A stretch of DNA of 6,850 bases from an archaeon UBA168 (GTDB lineage Archaea > Thermoproteota > Thermoprotei_A > Marsarchaeales > UBA168): the NCBI GenBank assembly GCA_002507085.1, contig DAYW01000052.1, positions 1 through 6,850 on the forward strand. The letters are read 5' to 3'. The notes beneath the pieces were generated by a model. It searched no databases and had not been told where the DNA came from. It worked only from the letters and a program-made list of their open reading frames with translations. How positions within the stretch are numbered: the first letter of the stretch is position 1; every line of letters starts with the position of its first letter. Positions 1 to 5,002 of the stretch are shown piece by piece. The translations under genes were made by a program, and so were the position numbers.

Positions 1-28
1 CGCTCTAACCATGCTGAGCTACGGGCCC
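1..28 (-). tRNA. 5' part of a tRNA gene, cut by the window edge
   Basis: Read on the minus strand from position 28, the sequence has the order of a tRNA 5' half. There is a 7-nt acceptor strand GGGCCCG, then T8 and A9, a D-arm GCTC...GAGC enclosing the loop AGCATGGTTA (with the GG and TTA expected of a D-loop), and G26. The anticodon, variable and T arms lie left of the window, so the amino acid cannot be named. A TATA-like box is centred 23.5 nt upstream of base 1, as expected if transcription starts at or next to the mature 5' end. Only 28 nt are visible, but the D-arm pairing and the promoter position agree. Confidence 0.8.
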
Positions 29-47
29 AATTCTCTTACGCCTTTCC

Positions 48-55
48 CTTATATG
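48..55 (-). promoter_or_regulatory. TATA box of the tRNA gene
   Basis: On the minus strand this reads CATATAAG. Its centre is 23.5 nt before the tRNA 5' end at 28, the normal archaeal TATA spacing. It shares the 52-bp divergent region with the box of the THUMP gene. Confidence 0.6.
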
Positions 56-80
56 CTTCACGCTTAACGGCGGAGCTCAG

Positions 81-88
81 CTTTTAAG
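81..88 (+). promoter_or_regulatory. TATA box of the THUMP gene
   Basis: CTTTTAAG is centred 22.5 nt before the ATG at 107. At that spacing the predicted transcript starts at the ATG itself, so the mRNA would be leaderless. No Shine-Dalgarno-like purine run lies between the box and the start. Confidence 0.55.
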
Positions 89-106
89 CAATGCTTAGAC
101 TACAAT

Positions 107-643
107 ATGTCCTTTAACCTTTTGATCTCGTGCCCTAGAGGAAAGGAATCAATGGCAAGGTCAGAACTTGCCTACTTTCTATCAGACTTAGGAGATAGCG
201 GCCCGCGCATATCTAAGACCAAGTTCTCCGGCTTGCTGGAAGCCTCCACATCACTCGACCCATTCATCGTAATTGACAAGGCTAGAGAAGAGGCGCTTGA
301 AAATCCCTGGAACTTCAGGTACGTAACAAAGATAATCCCGATAGAAAAGGTCGTGCATGCGAGCTTGGATGAGATAGTGAAAGCCGTCAAAGAGATGGAA
401 AACGAGCTATCAAACTGTGAGTCATTCCGTGTGACGGTCGTGAGGAGGGGCTCCAGTTTAGAGGGGGATGAGATCATAAACGGGCTAGCATCCTTGTTTT
501 CAAAGCGCGTAAGCCTTGAGAACCCCTCATGCGTGCTTTTGATAGAAGTTGTTGGGGAGCTTACAGGTATAGCGATCCTAAGAAAACCCGTATTTTCTTT
601 GCAGAGAACTATCAACGGCACGGAACGCATAACCAAGGTGTGA
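107..643 (+). CDS. THUMP-domain RNA-binding protein, Tan1-like
   Basis: This is a 178-aa protein made of little more than a THUMP RNA-binding domain, at about residues 55-160. Recognisable blocks are RYVTKIIPIEKVV (71-83), FRVTVVRRG (107-115) and LLIEVVGELTGIAIL (144-158), which match the alpha/beta core of stand-alone archaeal THUMP proteins (COG1818 type). No methyltransferase, thiouridylase or deaminase domain is attached, so it is not Trm11, Trm14 or ThiI. Family knowledge: such proteins resemble eukaryotic Tan1/THUMPD1, the tRNA-binding partner of the enzyme that makes N4-acetylcytidine. A role as a tRNA-modification adaptor is inferred. The ATG at 107 is chosen because a TATA box is centred 22.5 nt upstream. 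The gene is divergent from a tRNA gene. The C-terminus looks complete. The family is fairly certain; the exact partner is not. Confidence 0.8.
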   Translation: MSFNLLISCPRGKESMARSELAYFLSDLGDSGPRISKTKFSGLLEASTSLDPFIVIDKAREEALENPWNFRYVTKIIPIEKVVHASLDEIVKAVKEMENELSNCESFRVTVVRRGSSLEGDEIINGLASLFSKRVSLENPSCVLLIEVVGELTGIAILRKPVFSLQRTINGTERITKV

Positions 644-823
644 GCTGCGCCGTTCTTCTGGGCTTCTTGCTTCAGCGACCACGTTCGATCTCTCGCGCTG
701 CAGCTGAGACGCGGCTTCAAAAAGTTGTAGGGACCTCGTGCGGCTGAGGCTTATGGAAAGGCGGCCTCCGCGGGCGCGATTTTGCGTTGTACCAGCCCTA
801 GCCGGTAGATTATCCCATGATCG

Positions 824-846
824 AAAAAGGTTTTAGAATAAAAACC
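824..846 (-). terminator. Hairpin plus T-run downstream of htpX
   Basis: On the minus strand, GGTTTT (846-841) pairs with AAAACC (834-829) around a 6-nt loop and is followed directly by TTTTT (828-824). It lies about 65 nt past the htpX stop. Archaeal termination depends mainly on T-runs, so the weak A/T stem may be incidental. Confidence 0.4.
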
Positions 847-905
847 AGAAAGGCTCTTCATCCGCTCACTAACTTAAGGGATTTCCGATGCCCACGCTAA
901 AGGTT

Positions 906-911
906 AAAAAA
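906..911 (-). terminator. T6 run abutting the htpX stop
   Basis: Six T residues on the minus strand immediately follow the htpX TGA (914-912), giving TGATTTTTT. Oligo-T stretches are the core of archaeal intrinsic termination. It may act together with the second T-run about 80 nt further on. Confidence 0.35.
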
Positions 912-1805
912 TCACTCCAGGTACATGCCCATTTCCTTGGCTATCTTCTTCAGCCTGGCGATGCGGTCCGGCGTCGAAGGGTGCGTTGAAAGAAGGCCAC
1001 TAAGGCCTCCCCTAAAGGGATTAGCTATCCAAAGGCTCGAGGTGGAGGGATTCGCCTTCATGGGGGCTCCTGCCCTTATGTATGCCTCTATCTTCGTAAG
1101 AGCGCTTATTAGATAGTCCGGCCTTCCCGTCAGCCTTGCGCTTGCTTCATCGGCGTAGTACTCCCTGCTCCTCGACAATGCCATCTGTATAAATAGAGCC
1201 CCGATGGGCGCCAACAGGGTTGCGCCAAGCAGTCCAAAGGCTTCGCCTTCCCTTCTCATGTTACCTCCAAAACCTCCAAACAGCAAGGCAAACTCAACCA
1301 TGTAGCCCAAGTAAGATATGGCAGTGGCAATGGAAGCCGCCACAGTTGCTATCAGGATGTCGTGGTGGATTATGTGTCCAGTCTCGTGGCCCAACACCCC
1401 CATGAGCTCGTTGTCGTTCATCGTAGTGAGCAGCCCCGTTGTGACAGCGATGACCGCGTTCTTCTCGTTTCTCCCCGTTGCAAAGGCATTGGGCTGCGGA
1501 GAGTCAACTATGGCGACCTTTGGCTTCGGTATGCCAGCTCTCTGGGCCAGTTCAGACACTATCCTATGAACCCTCGGCGCTTCGCTTTCGCTCACTATTT
1601 TGGCATGGGAAGCCCTCAATACCATGCTTCCGCTGAAGTAATAACTTATGAAATTAATAATGAAAGCGAACACAAGAGCTCCGCTTATAGCTGCAATGGG
1701 CGAGGCTCCAAGCAAGTAAACGCCCACAGCATATCCTATAACGAAGAGCAGCGCGCCAAGCATGAACATCAAACCGAACATCTTGGCCGCAAACTCAGCT
1801 CTCAT
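912..1805 (-). CDS. htpX: HtpX-family membrane zinc metalloprotease (M48)
   Basis: A 297-aa integral membrane protease of family M48 that degrades misfolded membrane proteins, with its active site on the cytoplasmic face. Two hydrophobic segments lie near the N-terminus (about 8-32 and 36-60). The zinc motif HETGH follows at 140-144 (H140 and H144 ligands, E141 catalytic), and two more hydrophobic segments lie at about 149-173 and 190-211. The third zinc ligand is probably E215 in SRSREYYADE, the equivalent of the glutamate after the last membrane segments in HtpX. The conserved C-terminal STHPSTPDRIARL (273-285) is intact. Length is normal for the family. The ATG at 1805 is supported by a TATA-like box centred 22.5 nt upstream. 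The YchF gene lies 68 bp upstream on the same strand, but the separate box suggests independent transcription. HETGH is a less usual form of the family's HExxH, but all catalytic residues are present. Confidence 0.93.
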   Translation of the reverse strand: MRAEFAAKMFGLMFMLGALLFVIGYAVGVYLLGASPIAAISGALVFAFIINFISYYFSGSMVLRASHAKIVSESEAPRVHRIVSELAQRAGIPKPKVAIVDSPQPNAFATGRNEKNAVIAVTTGLLTTMNDNELMGVLGHETGHIIHHDILIATVAASIATAISYLGYMVEFALLFGGFGGNMRREGEAFGLLGATLLAPIGALFIQMALSRSREYYADEASARLTGRPDYLISALTKIEAYIRAGAPMKANPSTSSLWIANPFRGGLSGLLSTHPSTPDRIARLKKIAKEMGMYLE

Positions 1806-1823
1806 TTTTAATCTAGTGTAAGT

Positions 1824-1831
1824 CTTATCAG
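1824..1831 (-). promoter_or_regulatory. TATA-like box of htpX
   Basis: CTGATAAG on the minus strand is centred 22.5 nt before the htpX ATG at 1805, matching the spacing at the other genes here with one base off CTTATAAG. A second A/T-rich candidate, AAGTTTAAATT at 1844-1834, lies slightly further out and would give a leader of about 10 nt. Confidence 0.4.
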
Positions 1832-1873
1832 TGAATTTAAACTTATCGCCCTATACCTAATATCCGCAAATCC

Positions 1874-3067
1874 TCACTTTGATGACACGATTTTAATGAT
1901 AACTCTGTTTTTAAGCGGTTTATCTTCCGGAAGCCTTTGCTTCGTTACGGCATCAACGGCGTACAGATACCCCTCGCCAAGATCCGTGTGTATCTTGTAG
2001 GCGAACTCTTTGGGAGTAGTTCCCGAGCGAACCAAGTACGCGTCTGGAAGGACCCTGCCTTTTGAATCAGAGTACTTGTTCACGTCTTCAACTGGGTACA
2101 CGACTATGGCGCCGTACTGGTTGAGGACCACCTCATTTATGGCCTGTTGCACGCCGGTGCTTCCCCACTTTTCAAGCATCTGCTGGATCCTCTTCAACGC
2201 GTCCTGCTGCCCCGAGGTCAGCTGAGCCCCCGGCCTGATCTTAAAGGCTTGGTCTCCCGGCAAGTAATCTATCAAACCCCTATTCGCAGCCAACCTTAGG
2301 GCAACCTCGGCTTCAGCTATCGTAGGTATAACGGGAATCGAAAGCGACCTACGCATGGACTCTATGTTGGCTTCGGCCTCCTTCATGTCCGCCTTATTTG
2401 CAGCTATGACCTTGGGCTTAAGCGCGTATATCGCGGAGGCAAAGGCGTTAATTTCTTCATCTTTCCACGACGAGAGGCGCGTGCCCGCTAGCCCCGTTTT
2501 TTCCAAGGCCGCCGCTACCTCTCCGCGCGAAACGGAAAGCCCAGCCAGCTTCTCAGAGAGGACCACCAAGGGATCGCCGCGCACGGTTTCCGAGGTCCTC
2601 ACGCTCTTTTCCCAGTCCCTCTTCAGTATGCTGGCTATCCAGCGGGTTATCTCCTCCTCTATCTCCATCACGTCTTCAAGCGGGTCCCTGCTGCCTGGTG
2701 GTACCCTGTTTCCGTCTTCATCCGTGCTTCCGGCGGCGTCAACCACATGTATGAGGGCATCTGCCTGCCTTAGGTCATCAAGAAACTGATTGCCTAGGCC
2801 TCTGCCTTTCCAGGCGCCTTTAACAAGGCCTGCTACGTCAAGCATCTCCACTGGCACAAAGCGGTTGCCGTCTATGCATTTGGAGTTTCTGGGCTCGTCC
2901 CTCACCCCCAAGTCCCTGCACACGCAAGGTGTCCTAACGGCCGCCATGCCTCTGTTCGGCTTAATCGTTGTGAAAGGGACGTCGTCAATGGCAACGGGGA
3001 TAAGGGTTGCAGCCTTGAAAAACGTGGATTTTCCCACGTTTGTCTTGCCCACGACGCCTACCAGCAT
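1874..3067 (-). CDS. ychF: YchF/OLA1-type GTP-binding protein with TGS domain
   Basis: A cytoplasmic P-loop GTPase of the Obg/YchF group (COG0012), thought to act on ribosomes or in stress responses. Counting from the start chosen here (397 aa): Walker A/G1 GKTNVGKS at 7-14, the switch region PFTTIKPN at 31-38, G3 DVAGLVKGA at 77-85, G4 NKAD at 224-227 and a C-terminal TGS domain at about 318-395. The block GRGLGNQFLDDLRQAD (88-103) is strongly diagnostic of the family. G4 is the canonical NKxD, so GTP specificity is expected, unlike human OLA1, which has an altered G4 and prefers ATP. The frame stays open to 3178. I choose the ATG at 3067 because the protein then begins MLVGVVGK like its relatives, and because a TATA box is centred 22.5 nt upstream, inside the longer frame. 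The gene is divergent from serA. Its exact cellular role is not settled even for well-studied relatives. Confidence 0.93.
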   Translation of the reverse strand: MLVGVVGKTNVGKSTFFKAATLIPVAIDDVPFTTIKPNRGMAAVRTPCVCRDLGVRDEPRNSKCIDGNRFVPVEMLDVAGLVKGAWKGRGLGNQFLDDLRQADALIHVVDAAGSTDEDGNRVPPGSRDPLEDVMEIEEEITRWIASILKRDWEKSVRTSETVRGDPLVVLSEKLAGLSVSRGEVAAALEKTGLAGTRLSSWKDEEINAFASAIYALKPKVIAANKADMKEAEANIESMRRSLSIPVIPTIAEAEVALRLAANRGLIDYLPGDQAFKIRPGAQLTSGQQDALKRIQQMLEKWGSTGVQQAINEVVLNQYGAIVVYPVEDVNKYSDSKGRVLPDAYLVRSGTTPKEFAYKIHTDLGEGYLYAVDAVTKQRLPEDKPLKNRVIIKIVSSK

Positions 3068-3085
3068 AAGCTTCCCATGCAACCA

Positions 3086-3093
3086 CTTAAAAG
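3086..3093 (-). promoter_or_regulatory. TATA box of the YchF gene
   Basis: CTTTTAAG on the minus strand is centred 22.5 nt before the ATG at 3067. It is identical to the THUMP-gene box with the same spacing. It argues against the longer reading frame that starts at 3178, because the box would lie inside it. Confidence 0.6.
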
Positions 3094-3165
3094 GGTGGCC
3101 TAATTTCCAACAAGCCACAAGGCGGGGGAAGCTTGGCCTCCCTAAGCGCAAGAGCGACGCTTGGC

Positions 3166-3183
3166 CATATTTGATCAAATATG
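3166..3183. promoter_or_regulatory. 18-bp perfect palindrome, likely operator for serA
   Basis: CATATTTGATCAAATATG equals its own reverse complement over all 18 bases. It directly abuts the serA TATA box at 3184, covering the position where TFB contacts DNA (BRE). A partial echo, GATCATATGC, follows at 3193-3202. Dyads of this size next to a core promoter are typical sites for dimeric winged-helix or Lrp/AsnC-type regulators. The regulator's identity and the sign of control cannot be read from the sequence. Confidence 0.5.
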
Positions 3184-3191
3184 CTTATATG
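3184..3191 (+). promoter_or_regulatory. TATA box of serA
   Basis: CTTATATG is centred 23.5 nt before the GTG at 3211. It lies downstream of the ATG at 3181, so that ATG should not be in the mRNA. The ATG at 3199 also falls before the predicted transcription start. Confidence 0.55.
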
Positions 3192-3210
3192 CGATCATAT
3201 GCCTTTAACC

Positions 3211-4146
3211 GTGCTAGCTAATAACAGGGTATTGGTTGCATGCAAAGTGCCAAGGCAATCGGTGGAACTACTGAAAAGAAGTGGATTCGAAGCAACGCTT
3301 GCCGAAGATGCAATTCCAGATAAACTAGACAACTTCGACGCAGTACTCATAAGAAGCAACGTAAAGGCCGACAGCGCGTTCCTCGCCCGGTTAAAGCCTG
3401 GCTCGGTAATTGTCAGACTGGGAGCTGGTTTGGACAACGTCGACGTATCAGCGGCGGAAAAGCTGGGACTGAAGGTGTTCAACACGCCGGGCTCATCTGC
3501 AACGTCAGTAGCTGAACACATCATAGGGCTTATGCTCGCTTTGGCTAGGAACATATCCTCTTGCTCGCAGAGAGTAAGAAACGGGGCTTGGCCAAAGGCG
3601 GAATGCGTCGGAATTGAGCTCTGCGGAAAGACGCTTGGAATAGTGGGTTACGGTTGCACTGGAAAGGAGCTTGCCAAGCGCGCACGGGCGCTCGAGATGA
3701 ATGTAATAGCGTACGATAAGTACAGGCGCATAGATTCAGGCGCAGAGGAGGCTTCATATGAGGAGCTGCTAGCAAGGTCCGATTTCATCAGCTATAATGT
3801 CCCGCTTACCGAAGAAACGAAAAACATGTTTGATGCAAAACATCTTAGCGTCTTGAAGCGCGGAGCAAGGATAATAAACGCCTCAAGAGGAGAGGTGGTA
3901 TCGGTTGAAGCCCTGCTGCAAGGCCTAAACGCCGGCATAATAGCAGGAGCAGCGCTCGACGTGCTTCCACATGAGCCTCCAGCAACTGAGAAGGAGAAGG
4001 CGCTTCTGTCCGATCCCAGGGTCGTAGTTACGCCTCACGTGGCGGGAAGCACCGAAGAGGCGGAGACCAAAGCGGTGGCTATGGCATGCGAAATAATTAA
4101 GAGGGAGCTACTGGCGCGCGATAGCCTAAAAGCACGCATGGCCTAG
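3211..4146 (+). CDS. serA: D-3-phosphoglycerate dehydrogenase, short form
   Basis: A cytoplasmic NAD-dependent D-2-hydroxyacid dehydrogenase that most likely oxidises 3-phosphoglycerate to 3-phosphohydroxypyruvate, the first step of serine synthesis. Counting from the GTG (311 aa): the substrate-side block RLGAGLDNVDVSAAEKLG at 69-86, the dinucleotide motif GYGCTG at 146-151 (GxGxxG), D169 after the second strand (favours NAD over NADP), then the catalytic Arg226 in NASRG, Glu255 in LPHEPP and His276 in TPHVAGST. There is no C-terminal ACT domain, so feedback inhibition by serine through ACT is not expected. In-frame ATGs at 3181 and 3199 are possible starts; GTG 3211 is preferred from the TATA position and because LANNRVLVAC leads straight into the first strand. 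An 18-bp palindrome abuts the promoter. Another member of the hydroxyacid dehydrogenase family, such as a glyoxylate reductase, cannot be wholly excluded. Confidence 0.85.
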   Translation: MLANNRVLVACKVPRQSVELLKRSGFEATLAEDAIPDKLDNFDAVLIRSNVKADSAFLARLKPGSVIVRLGAGLDNVDVSAAEKLGLKVFNTPGSSATSVAEHIIGLMLALARNISSCSQRVRNGAWPKAECVGIELCGKTLGIVGYGCTGKELAKRARALEMNVIAYDKYRRIDSGAEEASYEELLARSDFISYNVPLTEETKNMFDAKHLSVLKRGARIINASRGEVVSVEALLQGLNAGIIAGAALDVLPHEPPATEKEKALLSDPRVVVTPHVAGSTEEAETKAVAMACEIIKRELLARDSLKARMA

Positions 4147-4158
4147 CAAAACCATAAG

Positions 4159-4166
4159 CTTATAGC
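4159..4166 (+). promoter_or_regulatory. TATA box of the L15e gene
   Basis: CTTATAGC is centred 22.5 nt before the ATG at 4185. It overlaps the 10-bp palindrome ATAAGCTTAT (4154-4163). It gives the ribosomal protein gene its own start only 38 bp after serA ends. Confidence 0.55.
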
Positions 4167-4168
4167 TA

Positions 4169-4175
4169 TTTTTTT
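4169..4175 (+). terminator. T7 run between serA and rpl15e
   Basis: Seven T residues lie 22 nt after the serA stop. They are downstream of the L15e TATA box but upstream of its predicted transcription start. A T-run there could stop serA transcripts without affecting rpl15e. Confidence 0.4.
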
Positions 4176-4184
4176 AAGTTCATT

Positions 4185-4787
4185 ATGGCCAGTGTAGCAG
4201 AACTAAGATCACAGACATTCAGAAGGGAAATCAAAGGTGACCTCATCAACTTCTACAAGCAGAAGTTGGTCGATTGGAGAAAAGGGCCGAACGTGGTCAA
4301 ACTTGATAAACCCACAAGGCTAGATCGCGCCAGAGAACTTGGCTATAAGGCAAAGCCCGGGGTAATAGTTGTCCGCTCCGTGGCTAAGAAGGGAGGTTTC
4401 TTTGTGCCGAGGCCCAGGGCAGGAAGACGCCCAAAAAACATGGGTATAAAGCTCATAAAGTATAACATAAGCGCCCAGACCATAGCCGAGAGAAGGGCTG
4501 CCGAGCACTTCCCGGGAATGGAGGTCTTGGGGAGCTATTTTGTTGGAGAGGACGGAAAGCACAAGTGGTTCGAAGTCATCATGGTTGACCCCCACAACCC
4601 GGCCATACTAGCTGACAAAGAGCTTAACTGGATTGCAAACCCCTCCCAAAAGGGCAGGGTATTCAGGGGATTGACGCCCTCTGGTAGAAAGAGCAGGGGC
4701 TTGAAGAACAAGGCCAAAAGGGATGGCTTCAGAAAGAGAGAGGCTTGGAAGAAGAAGGATTACGTATCTACGAAAAAGAACGCCTGA
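4185..4787 (+). CDS. rpl15e: Large-subunit ribosomal protein L15e (eL15)
   Basis: A 200-aa component of the large ribosomal subunit, shared by archaea and eukaryotes and absent from bacteria. It binds 23S rRNA. Family blocks run end to end: PTRLDRARELGYKAKPG (43-59), PRPRAGRRPKNMG (75-87), YFVGEDGKHKWFEVIMVDP (118-136), and GRVFRGLTPSGRKSRGL (157-173). The lysine/arginine-rich tail is typical. Length is slightly above the usual 190-195 aa, with the excess at the C-terminal tail. The ATG at 4185 agrees with a TATA box 22.5 nt upstream, so the mRNA should be leaderless. It follows serA by 38 bp and converges with the ECF operon. Confidence 0.97.
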   Translation: MASVAELRSQTFRREIKGDLINFYKQKLVDWRKGPNVVKLDKPTRLDRARELGYKAKPGVIVVRSVAKKGGFFVPRPRAGRRPKNMGIKLIKYNISAQTIAERRAAEHFPGMEVLGSYFVGEDGKHKWFEVIMVDPHNPAILADKELNWIANPSQKGRVFRGLTPSGRKSRGLKNKAKRDGFRKREAWKKKDYVSTKKNA

Positions 4788-4795
4788 TTTTGACT

Positions 4796-4830
4796 TGTAA
4801 AGCGCGCGCAGGCAAGCCTGAACTTTTACA
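4796..4830. terminator. Stem-loop between convergent genes
   Basis: TGTAAA (4796-4801) can pair with TTTACA (4825-4830) around an inner perfect hairpin, CAGGC (4809-4813) with GCCTG (4816-4820). T4 runs lie at 4788-4791, just after the rpl15e stop, and at 4824-4827. The structure could serve both converging transcription units. No long T-run is present, so function is uncertain. Confidence 0.35.
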
Positions 4831-4834
4831 CGCG

Positions 4835-4990
4835 CTACCAGTAGTTGAGGGAGCCCTCGTAAGCCAAGCTGCTTTCGATAACGCCCTGACTGCTATATAG
4901 AATGCTATCGTAATCCCGGCGCACTTGAGCTACGCTCCTAACCAAGTTGGCGGATTTTATGCCTCGAAGAGGCGAAGAAACCGACCACAA
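4835..4990 (-). CDS. Possible 51-aa protein downstream of ecfT
   Basis: An open frame of 51 codons runs from TTG at 4990 to TAG at 4835. I do not recognise the product. It is soluble in character, basic in its first half (LRGIK, RSVAQVRRD) and rich in Ser and Tyr in the second (YDSILYSSQG, ending NYW), without cysteines, a membrane segment or a clear motif. Two things support it. Codon use (AGC, ATA, AGG, GAG) resembles the neighbours, and a TATA-like box CTTATAAT is centred exactly 22.5 nt upstream of the TTG. Against it: leaderless mRNAs rarely use TTG. The frame is also the direct continuation of ecfT past its TAA, so it may be a detached or read-through C-terminal extension of EcfT rather than a separate gene. 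Confidence 0.35.
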   Translation of the reverse strand: MWSVSSPLRGIKSANLVRSVAQVRRDYDSILYSSQGVIESSLAYEGSLNYW

Positions 4991-5002
4991 AACCCTGCCA
5001 AG

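Larger units (their letters stand above)
644..911. other. Gene gap with short inverted repeats
   Basis: No gene can be assigned here. The first 140 bases are richer in G+C than the flanking genes and hold several short inverted repeats: CAGCG 673-677 with CGCTG 696-700, CCTC 734-737 with GAGG 746-749, GCGG 761-764 with CCGC 768-771, and an imperfect ACCAGC/GCCGGT hairpin at 791-806. No tRNA, 5S rRNA, SRP RNA or RNase P RNA signature and no clear box C/D pair was found. The right half is A/T-rich and carries likely termination signals for htpX. Short open frames exist on both strands (640-747 +, 751-861 -) but without convincing support. Confidence 0.5.

Noticed and set aside
172..720. A long minus-strand open frame opposite the THUMP gene.
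   Set aside because: It is mostly antisense to a gene with clear family motifs and encodes nothing recognisable. It is a shadow frame.
640..747. A 35-codon frame starting with GTG that overlaps the THUMP stop as GTGA, resembling translational coupling.
   Set aside because: Composition is unremarkable, no family is recognised, and a GTGA overlap of this kind arises easily by chance.
751..861. A 36-codon minus-strand ORF (begins MKSLSGFYSKTFF) downstream of htpX.
   Set aside because: The nearest TATA-like box (CCCTTAAG, 880-873) would start transcription past its ATG, and the ORF contains the probable htpX terminator hairpin.
1362..1811. A 149-codon plus-strand frame opposite htpX.
   Set aside because: It is antisense to the zinc-motif region of a full-length HtpX. 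Codon and residue make-up are those of a shadow.
3068..3178. A 37-residue N-terminal extension of the YchF protein.
   Set aside because: It contains the gene's own TATA box and nothing resembling the family. The conserved N-terminus begins at 3067.
4893..4900. A TATA-like palindrome CTATATAG in the gap after rpl15e.
   Set aside because: No start codon or RNA gene lies at the expected 22-24 nt on either strand, and it falls within the putative 51-aa ORF.
4919..4973. A tRNA-like look around GGTTAGGAGCGTAGCTC on the minus strand, with a GCCTC/GAGGC hairpin nearby.
   Set aside because: No acceptor stem, anticodon arm or T-loop could be assembled. The likeness is limited to a D-arm-like fragment.
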